Assembly (NCBI GenBank): GCA_020851465.1
Contig: JADZCR010000005.1
Span: 62,001 to 126,000 of the forward strand
Length of the DNA stretch: 64,000 bases
Direction: 5' to 3'
From: Phycisphaeraceae bacterium
GTDB taxonomy: Bacteria > Planctomycetota > Phycisphaerae > Phycisphaerales > Phycisphaeraceae
Part shown: in pieces, positions 45,463 through 53,424 of the stretch
How positions within the stretch are numbered: position 1 is the stretch's first letter
Layout: each line of letters begins with the position of its first letter
Notes under the pieces: model-generated
The model's input: the letters and a program-made list of their open reading frames with translations, nothing else
Database searches by the model: none
What the model was told of the DNA's origin: nothing
Program-made: the position numbers and the translations under genes

Positions 45463-46335
45463 ATGTCTTTTCAATTCACTGACCAACATCACAAGGATTA
45501 TTACGAAAAAGGGTTCACGATTTTTCGTTCCATCGTGCCAACCTCTTTGCTGACCGATCTTCGTCGGGAAACCGACAAGGGACGCCTGATCGCGCGCAAG
45601 CGATCCGGTGAAAGCGCGCAGCGACTCCAGCCGATCGTCAATTACCCCGAAATCGATTTCAAGCCGTTTGTGGATTTCCACCATCTGCCGGCTTTGGTTG
45701 ATGCGCTCAATACGCTCTTTGAAGCGGGTTTCGGCAAAAAGGTGGACGTTGACGCGACGCGCGAGGTGTGCGGCGTCCTGTACGAGCCGGCCACGCGGCC
45801 CTGGTGTACGAATTGGCATCGTGACTGGCGCGATAACGCCAGAGGCCTGCGACTGGCGGAGTGGGACAAGCGGTTGCTGGACATTCGGATGTTCAATCAG
45901 GTGAACTGCGCGCTGTATGACGACTCCTGTACCTGGGTCGTGCCGGGCAGCCATCTGCGTCGTGATACGACTGCTGAGATTCGTCGATTCCCTGACCGGC
46001 CGATCCAACAGCCGGACTTTGGCGGGTTGAACATCGAGGATGCCGAAGCCGCCGTTCGTGACTACACCTTAAGCATGCCCGGCGCGTACCAGGCACATCT
46101 TTTTGCCGGCGACTACATGCTTTATCGTAATAGCCTGTGGCATCTGGGCAGCTATCTGCCTTATCGCAAGCGTGCGACGATCCACGACTCTCTGTTCAGT
46201 GACGATTTCCGCGAGTGGTTTAAAAATCCGCCTTTCCATCCCGCGAAGGCGGACGGCACACGCGACTGGGAAAACCCGAACATCAACACGTTAACGTACC
46301 AGCAGTGCAAGGCTGAGCAGACACGAAATAACTGA
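45463..46335 (+). CDS. Phytanoyl-CoA dioxygenase-like protein (first)
   Basis: A 290-residue protein of the PhyH family, Fe(II)/2-oxoglutarate-dependent dioxygenases that hydroxylate aliphatic or sugar-derived substrates. It has FTDQHHKDYYEKGFTIFRSIV at the start, NWHRDWRDNA (the His-x-Asp iron motif near residue 115) and a later LWHLGSYLPY with the third iron ligand. The substrate is unknown. The start is ATG 45463 with GAGGAA eight bases upstream. The upstream gap (45340-45462) holds no clear promoter. Next to it, on the other strand, lies a Gfo/Idh/MocA gene, as is usual for such dioxygenases in planctomycetes. Confidence 0.88.
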   Translation: MSFQFTDQHHKDYYEKGFTIFRSIVPTSLLTDLRRETDKGRLIARKRSGESAQRLQPIVNYPEIDFKPFVDFHHLPALVDALNTLFEAGFGKKVDVDATREVCGVLYEPATRPWCTNWHRDWRDNARGLRLAEWDKRLLDIRMFNQVNCALYDDSCTWVVPGSHLRRDTTAEIRRFPDRPIQQPDFGGLNIEDAEAAVRDYTLSMPGAYQAHLFAGDYMLYRNSLWHLGSYLPYRKRATIHDSLFSDDFREWFKNPPFHPAKADGTRDWENPNINTLTYQQCKAEQTRNN

Positions 46336-46398
46336 CCGCGTTCGGCTCCAGTCAGCCTGCAGTTAGCGTGGCGGGTCGGCGTTTACCGAGAAACCTGC

Positions 46399-47667
46399 TT
46401 AGAAGTCGGCACCCTTGTACCCCATCGCCTTCCACTCTTTGCGCGCCAGAGCGAGACGTCGGGAATCGAGCTTGGGGCGACCGAGGATGCTCGGCGGCGC
46501 CTTGCCGTCGCCGGTGCCATCGGGCCAGGGTGACCAGTGATCGTTGGCGAATTTTTTACGGCTTGATTCGCTGCGGAAGTCGGGCAGTTCCATACGGTCG
46601 CCCTTTGCCAGCGCGCTGCGCCAGGCGAGGATACCGACGGAGGACATGGTCACGCCGCGGTACACGTCAAGGAAGTGCGGCCGACCGGATCGGATGGCGT
46701 TGGCGAAGTGATAGTTAACCCAGAAGTCGCCGCCGCCGTGGCCCGCCCGTCGCGCCAGGTCGCCAAGTTCCGGCCAGTCGGGGGCGTAGCAGCGTTCGGC
46801 AGGAATCTTGCCCTCCACACGGTCCCAATCTTCATGCCACACGCGAATTCGGCCCGTACCGAAGTATCCCACTCCTCGTTCGATTTCCATCGCACCTTTG
46901 CTGCCGTGAACGCGATACCAGTTGCTGTGTCCCGGTGTAAGCAGACCGAAGATACGAAAGACCGAGCCGTCGTCGTTTTGTGTGAGAATCACGGAGGTCG
47001 GATCTGCCAATCGGGCGCAGTCCTTGTTGCACTCGGGGGCCGCGACCGACAAGCCGATCACCGAAGTCGGAGTTGATTCGGTGATGTACATGAGCGGTGC
47101 CAGGGCATGGGTGCAGTAGTAAGTCGAGGGCAGGTAGTTTCGCCAGTGCTTCTGACCCGGTGCGATATGCAGGCGAGCCCTGGAGTCCATGGGGTGGTTG
47201 TATTCACCTTCAGCGTAAAGTACCCGGCCGATCTCTCCGGTTTTATAGACGCGCCGCAGTTCCTGGTTGAAACAGGTGAACGGGTAGTTCTCTGCGAACA
47301 TGTAGATCTTGCCGCTTTTTTCGACGGCACGACACAGCGCGACGCCATCGGCGAGGGTGGCGTTGGCGGATGTTTCGCTCATCACGTGCTTGCCTGCCTT
47401 GAGTGCTTTAATGGCGAAAGGTGCGTGCTGGTGAAAATAGTTCGCCAGCACGACGGCATCCATGTCGTGTTCGAGAAACTTATCGTAGTCCGTGTACGTC
47501 GCGACGCCGTATTTCTTACCCGCCGCATTGAGTCGCTCCTCCCAGATATCACAGAGGGCGACGAGCTTCATGCCGACGTTTTCACCGGCACCGGCAGCGT
47601 ATGACTGACCGCGACCGATACCAATGACTCCGACCTTGATGATGGATTTGGAGGGTTTCTTAGCCAC
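46399..47667 (-). CDS. Gfo/Idh/MocA-family oxidoreductase (third)
   Basis: A 422-residue member of the family with nucleotide loop VGVIGIGRGQSYAAGAG (about 12-28), HVMSETSANATL at the EKP position (here modified), and a C-terminal domain with GGGDFWVNYHFANAIRSG. The length and the C-terminal extension (ESSRKKFANDHWSPW) fit the larger planctomycete variants. The substrate is a sugar derivative, unassigned. The start is GTG 47667 with AGGA nearby. It is divergent from the second PhyH-like gene across 233 bases. Confidence 0.88.
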   Translation of the reverse strand: MAKKPSKSIIKVGVIGIGRGQSYAAGAGENVGMKLVALCDIWEERLNAAGKKYGVATYTDYDKFLEHDMDAVVLANYFHQHAPFAIKALKAGKHVMSETSANATLADGVALCRAVEKSGKIYMFAENYPFTCFNQELRRVYKTGEIGRVLYAEGEYNHPMDSRARLHIAPGQKHWRNYLPSTYYCTHALAPLMYITESTPTSVIGLSVAAPECNKDCARLADPTSVILTQNDDGSVFRIFGLLTPGHSNWYRVHGSKGAMEIERGVGYFGTGRIRVWHEDWDRVEGKIPAERCYAPDWPELGDLARRAGHGGGDFWVNYHFANAIRSGRPHFLDVYRGVTMSSVGILAWRSALAKGDRMELPDFRSESSRKKFANDHWSPWPDGTGDGKAPPSILGRPKLDSRRLALARKEWKAMGYKGADF

Positions 47668-47862
47668 AGTGAAAGAATCCTGGAAGAAGGTATGAGTGCC
47701 GGATGTATCAGCATCCGACGGGAAAGCGGAACATTGTGCGCGCAAACGTCAGCTAAGTCTAGATGTTGCCAAAACGATTTATGGCCGGTGTTTCGATGGT
47801 TCGCTGAGCCGCACATCACGCCACTCCGCCGCGTTTCCATGCCCGAACTTCAGAGAAAACCG

Positions 47863-47871
47863 TGATATAAT
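47863..47871 (+). promoter_or_regulatory. Extended -10 promoter of the second PhyH-like gene
   Basis: TGATATAAT: a perfect TATAAT (47866-47871) with an extended TGn. The -35 region is weak. Transcription would start near 47878, about 20 bases before the AAGGA and ATG of the gene at 47901. Confidence 0.65.
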
Positions 47872-47900
47872 CAGGGGTCGTTTTTCAAGGAACCAAACTC

Positions 47901-48701
47901 ATGACGTTCAAAGTGACACCGGCCCAGATCCAGCAATTCCAAAAAGACGGCTACCTCATGGTGCCTGACCTGTTCGACGCTGAGGAGATGGAACTGCTCC
48001 TGAAGATCGGCAAGGCAGACCATGAGTTGGCGAAAGAGACACGTGCGATGGCGGACGCACAGGGCGGACACAGCAAACTCGCGCTTCGGAATGACCTGTC
48101 GGACACGATCTATTCTGCGATCGTTCGCAGCCGCCGTCTCGTTGACAACATGGAAGCTCTGCTCGGTGACGAGGTTTATCACTTCCATCACAAGATGATG
48201 GTGAAGGAGCCGCGTGTCGGCGGGGCGTGGGAGTGGCATCAGGATTACGGCTACTGGGAGAAGTTCAATTACTGCCTCTATCCCGATATGGCGAGTTGCT
48301 ACATCGCGGTGGATCGTGCGTACAAGGGCAATGGCTGCCTCCAGGTGCTCAAGGGCAGCCATCTGATCGGACGCATTACTCACGGTGCTGCGGGCGGACA
48401 GACCGGTGCTGAACTCGAGCGTGTAGAGGCTGCGATGAAGAGGCATGAGTTGGTCTATTGCGAAATGCTGCCGGGTACCGCTTTGTTTTTCCATGCCAAC
48501 CTGTTGCACCGGAGCGATCAGAACAAGAGCGATGATCCCCGCTGGAGCCTGATCTGCTGCTACAACACCAAGCACAACGATCCGATCCGTCCCGCGCTGC
48601 CGGGGGCCCATCCGAACTACAGCTATCTGGAAAAGTGGGATGACTCGCGGGTGAAAGAGGTCGGCCGCAAGCAGTGGGCGCAGATGCAGGCGACCGTCTG
48701 A
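47901..48701 (+). CDS. Phytanoyl-CoA dioxygenase-like protein (second)
   Basis: A 266-residue PhyH-family dioxygenase. It opens IQQFQKDGYLMVPDLFDAEEME. It has the iron motif WEWHQDYGYW (His-x-Asp, about residue 113), GNGCLQVLKGSHLIG, and LLHRSDQNKSDDPRW with the third histidine. It would oxidise an aliphatic, sugar or small-molecule substrate with 2-oxoglutarate; the product is not known. The 280-codon frame on the other strand is a shadow. An AAGGA ribosome site precedes the ATG at about nine bases. Confidence 0.92.
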   Translation: MTFKVTPAQIQQFQKDGYLMVPDLFDAEEMELLLKIGKADHELAKETRAMADAQGGHSKLALRNDLSDTIYSAIVRSRRLVDNMEALLGDEVYHFHHKMMVKEPRVGGAWEWHQDYGYWEKFNYCLYPDMASCYIAVDRAYKGNGCLQVLKGSHLIGRITHGAAGGQTGAELERVEAAMKRHELVYCEMLPGTALFFHANLLHRSDQNKSDDPRWSLICCYNTKHNDPIRPALPGAHPNYSYLEKWDDSRVKEVGRKQWAQMQATV

Positions 48702-48735
48702 AACGGCGCGCAAACGGGTGCAGTGTGCGGACGGT

Positions 48736-49623
48736 TCAGCCCAGCGCCATCCATCCGCGCAGTTTTTGTGGCAACCCTGCGTTGAGATGGTTTTTGAGCG
48801 AGGACTCAGGCTCGAATAATTCGAGCATTGATACGGTTGCAGGCGGCATCTTGCTCAAGACCAGCGAGAGCGCGTTCCAATCCAGCGTACCCAGACCGGG
48901 AACCTGATGTGAATCCGCGCGCCCATCGTTGTCGTGGACGTGGAGATAACTCACAACATCTCTAACTTCGTCCAGCACAGCGACAGCATTGGATGGACCA
49001 TCCAAGCATGACATGTGTGCGTGGCCGGTGTCGTAGCACATGCGGATGCACGGATGATTCATCTGTCGGATGAGTTGAGCGAGTTGCACGGGATCGTTGC
49101 CGAAAAGGAATTTCGGGGGAATATTTTCAAAGAGATAAATGACGCCAAGGCGATCCCCCTCGCGCGCCAGATCGGCGAGTGTTTTCTGAAACGGGGCGAT
49201 GCGTGCAGCACGAACGGCGGGGGTGATGTCAGACAACTGGGCAGCAGATGGCGCGGGATGGACGACAACCATGGAGCCGCCTAGTTGGCGTGTCAGCTCC
49301 CCTTCACGGATGTAGGTTTCCACCGCGTCGCGACGGATTCTTTCATCGGGGCACGAGGGATCGTATTCGGGGCCGAATACGCCATGAATCGAGTCGATCG
49401 GCAGGCCGGCGTCCTCCGCCATGCGGCGGGCGTCGGCGACGGCGGGAGGATTCCGGGTGTTTCGATAAAACTGACTGGTGCGACAGCCCATTCGTCGATA
49501 AAGGGGTAGCAGCGTCGGCGGGTTAAAGTCCGGAAAACCGAATGCCGCGACTGTTGCGAGCTTGGTCAAAGGAAAACTCCATTCCGGTTTAAGCGAAAAT
49601 AGCTTATCGGAAAGCGGCACCAT
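48736..49623 (-). CDS. Sugar phosphate isomerase/epimerase-like TIM-barrel protein
   Basis: A 295-residue protein of the xylose-isomerase-like AP-endonuclease-2 superfamily. It shows the barrel strands SIHGVFGPEYDPS, GGSMVVVHPAPS, IYLFENIPPKFLFG, MCYDTGHAHMS and YLHVHDNDGRAD, with a metal site of Glu, His, Asp and His residues as in the family. The function may be isomerisation or epimerisation of a sugar or a sugar acid. There is no signal peptide. It is convergent with the second PhyH-like gene and probably belongs to the same sugar-catabolic context. Confidence 0.88.
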   Translation of the reverse strand: MVPLSDKLFSLKPEWSFPLTKLATVAAFGFPDFNPPTLLPLYRRMGCRTSQFYRNTRNPPAVADARRMAEDAGLPIDSIHGVFGPEYDPSCPDERIRRDAVETYIREGELTRQLGGSMVVVHPAPSAAQLSDITPAVRAARIAPFQKTLADLAREGDRLGVIYLFENIPPKFLFGNDPVQLAQLIRQMNHPCIRMCYDTGHAHMSCLDGPSNAVAVLDEVRDVVSYLHVHDNDGRADSHQVPGLGTLDWNALSLVLSKMPPATVSMLELFEPESSLKNHLNAGLPQKLRGWMALG

Positions 49624-49666
49624 GCGGCGATAGCGTGCGTAAGCGTCGAATGACGAAGCTTGTGTC

Positions 49667-49694
49667 TTGCGACGAGCACTTGTCCCACTACAAT
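49667..49694 (+). promoter_or_regulatory. Promoter of the porin-like gene
   Basis: TTGCGA (49667-49672), a 16-base spacer and TACAAT (49689-49694). Start of transcription near 49701, about 25 bases before the ATG at 49726. Confidence 0.5.
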
Positions 49695-49725
49695 GGCTTC
49701 GCCTTTCTTTTTGGGGATTATCCGA

Positions 49726-51156
49726 ATGTTTGACCGCTGGTTGTTTGCTTTGATCGTGTTATTGACTTGCTCCTCAGCGGTGTTGGCGCAGAGCGAGCTG
49801 GAACGCTTCGAGCGAACCCTGGAACAGGTTCAGCGCGATACCCGTTTCCGCGTTTCGCCGGATATCCCCGCGGAGCAACGGGCACTGATTGATTACGGCG
49901 GCTATGCGACCTTCAGCTTTCTGGCGACCGATGACAATCTCCAGAACACCCACATTCTCCGCCAGTACGATCTCAACGGATACGCACGGGTGAACTTCGA
50001 TAACGTGCATGATTTTTTCGTTCGCGTCCGAACCACCTACCGCGATTTCAACTCCGGTGACGCTTTCGACAGTAACGGCGACGATTGGGTGGAACCCACG
50101 CTCGATCGCGCGACCTACCACTTCGATCTCCGCCGGGCGATGCAGGCTTACAACGGCGAAAATATCAAAGGGAATTTCACCCTCGACGGCGGCAGGCAGC
50201 TCGTCCACTGGGCCAATGGTCTGGTACTCAGCGATACGCTCGATGGCGCACTGCTCAACTTCAGCTATGACACGATCACCCTGACCGCGCTGGCGTCTGT
50301 CACACGTGACAGCAACACCGATATCGACCCGTCACGGCCGGGATTTGATGACGACACCCATCGCGGCTTTTACGGCGGAATGCTCTCCTGGCAGGTCACT
50401 CCCAAGCATCGCCCATTCATTTACGGCCTGGTGCAGGATGACAACAACGATGATGAGGTGCTCGTCACCGGCGCGGTTTCCACTCGCTTTCGCTACGACA
50501 GTTTCTACATCGGTTTTGGTTCCAACGGAGCCTTGACCGATCAGCTCCTCTACGGCGTGGAAATGGCTTATCAGGGCGGCGAGACTCTTTCCAACAGCTT
50601 CGACAGCACCTTCAGCCAGGTCACGCAAACCACTGATCCGATCTCAGCCTTCGGCGCGGATTTCCGACTCGACTACCTTTTCACCGATCAAAACCACTCG
50701 CGCCTCAGCGGTGAGCTGATCATCGCCACCGGCGACACAGACCGGCTGGTTACCGACTCAACATTCGGCGGAAATCAGCCCGGCTCAACCGATCACGCAT
50801 TCAATTCCTTCGGCCTGCTCAATACCGGTCTGGCGTTTGCGCCGCCCGTGTCGAACATCATCATCACCCGTGTCGGTGCTTCCACTTTCCCGCTGCCGCA
50901 GGCGAAACTTTTCCGTCGCATGCAGGTTGGCATCGATTTTCTCGTCTTCAACAAGTTCAACTCCAGTGCGCCGATTGACGAAGCCACCGAGGACGACAGC
51001 TATCTCGGCTTTGAGCCGGACCTCTTCGTGAACTGGGAGATCACCAGCGATCTGTCGCTGGCACTCCGGTACGGTGCATTTTTCCCCGGTGACGCCATCA
51101 CGACCGATCACGATGTGCGTCACTTTTTCTACACGGGTGTGACGTTCTCGTTCTGA
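49726..51156 (+). CDS. Outer-membrane porin-like beta-barrel protein
   Basis: A 476-residue exported protein. A signal peptide (MFDRWLFALIVLLTCSSAVLAQS) is followed by a short charged helix and repeated amphipathic beta strands (such as YARVNFDNVHDFFVRVRTTYRDF), ending LALRYGAFFPGDAITTDHDVRHFFYTGVTFSF. A terminal aromatic residue after beta strands is typical of outer-membrane barrels. The region resembles alginate-export (AlgE-type) proteins. It may carry glycans or other substrates across the outer membrane; that is inference. The start is ATG 49726 with GGGGAT before it. It opens a rightward run of exported and envelope genes. Confidence 0.75.
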   Translation: MFDRWLFALIVLLTCSSAVLAQSELERFERTLEQVQRDTRFRVSPDIPAEQRALIDYGGYATFSFLATDDNLQNTHILRQYDLNGYARVNFDNVHDFFVRVRTTYRDFNSGDAFDSNGDDWVEPTLDRATYHFDLRRAMQAYNGENIKGNFTLDGGRQLVHWANGLVLSDTLDGALLNFSYDTITLTALASVTRDSNTDIDPSRPGFDDDTHRGFYGGMLSWQVTPKHRPFIYGLVQDDNNDDEVLVTGAVSTRFRYDSFYIGFGSNGALTDQLLYGVEMAYQGGETLSNSFDSTFSQVTQTTDPISAFGADFRLDYLFTDQNHSRLSGELIIATGDTDRLVTDSTFGGNQPGSTDHAFNSFGLLNTGLAFAPPVSNIIITRVGASTFPLPQAKLFRRMQVGIDFLVFNKFNSSAPIDEATEDDSYLGFEPDLFVNWEITSDLSLALRYGAFFPGDAITTDHDVRHFFYTGVTFSF

Positions 51157-51235
51157 GCCGCAGCGAGGGGATGGCGATCTTCACCGCGGTTGGGTCGAGA
51201 GCGATGAATGAGTGAGCTTTTCTGGAAGTCATGCG

Positions 51236-51940
51236 ATGATGAAATCACATAAGACAAAATCGCTTCTGCAGTCAGGGCTGTCACTGCAAGCCCTTTGCCT
51301 TTTGAGTTCGATACTGCTGCTCGTAGTCGGCTGCAAGCAGGCGAAAGTGGGTGAACCGCTGACCGACAAGCTCGCGGGGAACGACCCGGATTCGCAAATC
51401 GAGTTCTGGCATGCGCTGGCTGAGCGTCCGGTGACGAGCAACGATGAAGCGTTTCACGCACTACTGCTCTACACCGATCGTGAAGATCCGGCTGACAGCT
51501 ACGACGGCCGGGTGAGCCTGCTCAAAGAACGGCGAATGCTCCCCAAAGGATTTGACCGTCCCGCTAATGAGTCGATCAGTCGCGGCGTGCTTGCGGTAGC
51601 GCTGGTGCGGGCACTGGAGATCAAAGGCGGCGTGACGATGCACCTGCTGGGGTCGACACCGCGTTATGCGACGCGCGAGTTGATGTACATGAATCTCTAC
51701 CCGCCCAGCAGTCCGCAACAGACATTCGCGGGGAGCGAGTTCGTCGGCATCATGGGCCGGGTCGAGGACTATCAACGAGTCAATCCCGCCCGCTCACCCG
51801 CCGCGTTCCTTCCCGGTGAAGCTGAGCAAGCCGAAAAAGCCAAGCATCCGCCTAAAAAGGGCAGCGAAGCCACACCTCCACAGTCCACGGAGCCGGCTGC
51901 CCCGACGGAATCCGATGCTGCCACGCAACCCGCGTCGTAA
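51236..51940 (+). CDS. Exported lipoprotein, unknown function
   Basis: A 234-residue protein. A signal peptide with a lipobox (LLSSILLLVVGC) is cleaved at about residue 34 to leave a lipid-modified Cys. The mature part has no known domain but includes a helical region rich in charged residues (about 50-150) and a C-terminal low-complexity tail (about 190-234) rich in Lys, Pro, Thr, Ser and Ala. It is probably anchored in the outer membrane facing the periplasm. The start is the first ATG of the pair (51236) with GGAAG nine bases upstream. It is followed by the FecR gene 171 bases later. Confidence 0.72.
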   Translation: MMKSHKTKSLLQSGLSLQALCLLSSILLLVVGCKQAKVGEPLTDKLAGNDPDSQIEFWHALAERPVTSNDEAFHALLLYTDREDPADSYDGRVSLLKERRMLPKGFDRPANESISRGVLAVALVRALEIKGGVTMHLLGSTPRYATRELMYMNLYPPSSPQQTFAGSEFVGIMGRVEDYQRVNPARSPAAFLPGEAEQAEKAKHPPKKGSEATPPQSTEPAAPTESDAATQPAS

Positions 51941-52055
51941 GCAGCAATGACGGCGAAGGTTACAAGCGGCATCTTGCGGATGCTCGCTTACACAGTGCTG
52001 CGGACTTTTTTACGTTTCAAATCAATTTTTATTCGCTTTTTGTGAGGAGCGCGCC

Positions 52056-52061
52056 TATAAT
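52056..52061 (+). promoter_or_regulatory. -10 box upstream of fecR-like gene
   Basis: A perfect TATAAT, about 51 bases before the ATG at 52112. The -35 region (TTCGCT, 52032-52037, 18-base spacing) is weak. The promoter probably drives the FecR/CHASE2 cyclase pair. Confidence 0.5.
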
Positions 52062-52111
52062 GCGGTTGTCGTTCATCTCGATTCTAGGGGTTGAAACAGA
52101 GCATAAATCCA

Positions 52112-53302
52112 ATGATGACCAAAACCATCCAATTCGTCGCAGGTTTGCTGTTGTGCGTACTCTTGACACACGGTGCGACTTTCGCCGCGGCTCCGGCGAC
52201 CGTGCCGGCAGATCAGGCACAGATCGAAAAAGTCGAGATCACCATTACGGGCATCGAGGGACTCGTGCAGGTCCGCACCGCGGAGGATCAGCCGTGGAAA
52301 AAAGCGGAGCTGGGCATGCGTCTGGATGAAGGCGCGGAGTTCCGCACCGGCCCGCGATCCGCGGTGCGCTTTGTCATCCCGCCCGATCAGGTCATTACTC
52401 TCGACCGTCTGGGAACGGTGAAGGTGATTCAGGCGATCCGCAGTTCGACGATGGTTAAAACCGATCTGGGCATGAAGTACGGCCGGACTCGCTATGACAT
52501 CGAAGCAGCCGGCCTCGATCACCAGTCAACGATCCGCAGTCCCAGTGCCACGCTGGCCATTCGCGGCACCAAGGTAAGCCTCGAAGATTCTCTGCCATTC
52601 CCTCCGATCGCTCGCAGCCTCACAGGTACCGGGACGTACGGCAAGGGGAAGAAGAAACAGAGGTTCGGCGGTAAGCAATACACGCAGATAAATGACGACA
52701 AAGGCAACGCTGCGCAGACCGAGCTGGACAGCAGTGCTGATTCGGGTAGCTGGCAGGGCCGCGATAGCACCGAGTCATTGCTCGTCGATACTTTTGTCTC
52801 AGGGACTTTCGACCAGCGGAATCTCGGCTTAGGCTCGAATCTCCAGGGTCTCGATCGTTCGGGTAGTCCGATCGGTGATATGCACGGCGGCGGCGAACCA
52901 CCAGCGCCGGAAGTCGGGCACCTGAACTTCTTCGTCTCCTGGACCGGTCCGGGCGACCTCGACATGTTTGTCGTCGATCCCACCGGATATGCCACGGCGG
53001 TCTATCCGCCTGGCGGCGTACCTATTGCACATCAGGGCGGACCTAGCACCAACTCACCAAGCGGTGGGGCGATCGTTCGTGATGTGACGTCTGCCAACGG
53101 CATCGAGCAGATTAACTGGCTGGAGGAGCACCCCAGCGGCACCTATCAGGTCGGTACCCGCGTCTTCTCCACCAGCGGCCCCAACACCGTCCGCATTGAG
53201 GGCTTCCTCGACGGCACACGCATTCAGCCGGTCTTCACCACAGTCCTCAGTCAGGCAGGTAACTACACCTACACACCGATCACGGTTACGGCTGGTCACT
53301 GA
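52112..53302 (+). CDS. FecR-domain protein with C-terminal beta domain
   Basis: A 396-residue exported protein with signal peptide (FVAGLLLCVLLTHGATFAAA). A FecR domain follows (about 40-160) with GLVQVRTAEDQPWKKAELGMRLDEGAEFRTGPRS, typical of FecR beta-rich repeats, and SATLAIRGTKVSL. The middle is low in complexity. The C-terminal 130 residues (VSWTGPGDLDMFVVDPTG...) resemble the DUF2135/YfaP-like domain. FecR proteins sense and transmit extracytoplasmic signals. It lies 122 bases before the CHASE2 cyclase gene, a common FecR-CHASE2 pairing. The start is ATG 52112 or 52115; a TTG at 52091 is less likely. Confidence 0.82.
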   Translation: MMTKTIQFVAGLLLCVLLTHGATFAAAPATVPADQAQIEKVEITITGIEGLVQVRTAEDQPWKKAELGMRLDEGAEFRTGPRSAVRFVIPPDQVITLDRLGTVKVIQAIRSSTMVKTDLGMKYGRTRYDIEAAGLDHQSTIRSPSATLAIRGTKVSLEDSLPFPPIARSLTGTGTYGKGKKKQRFGGKQYTQINDDKGNAAQTELDSSADSGSWQGRDSTESLLVDTFVSGTFDQRNLGLGSNLQGLDRSGSPIGDMHGGGEPPAPEVGHLNFFVSWTGPGDLDMFVVDPTGYATAVYPPGGVPIAHQGGPSTNSPSGGAIVRDVTSANGIEQINWLEEHPSGTYQVGTRVFSTSGPNTVRIEGFLDGTRIQPVFTTVLSQAGNYTYTPITVTAGH

Positions 53303-53424
53303 TTTCCCGTCTTTCGCAACCGGCGGAAACGGCGGCGCATCCGGCGTCCGCACGTCGCTTCGTGCGACCACTTTTGCTTTCCCGCCGATAATCTCTTCTG
53401 TTGTCAATCCGTTTTTCGTTGCGC

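Noticed and set aside
47871..48713. 280-codon frame antisense to the second PhyH-like gene
   Set aside because: The + strand protein has clear iron-binding motifs and a promoter and ribosome site. The antisense frame has neither.
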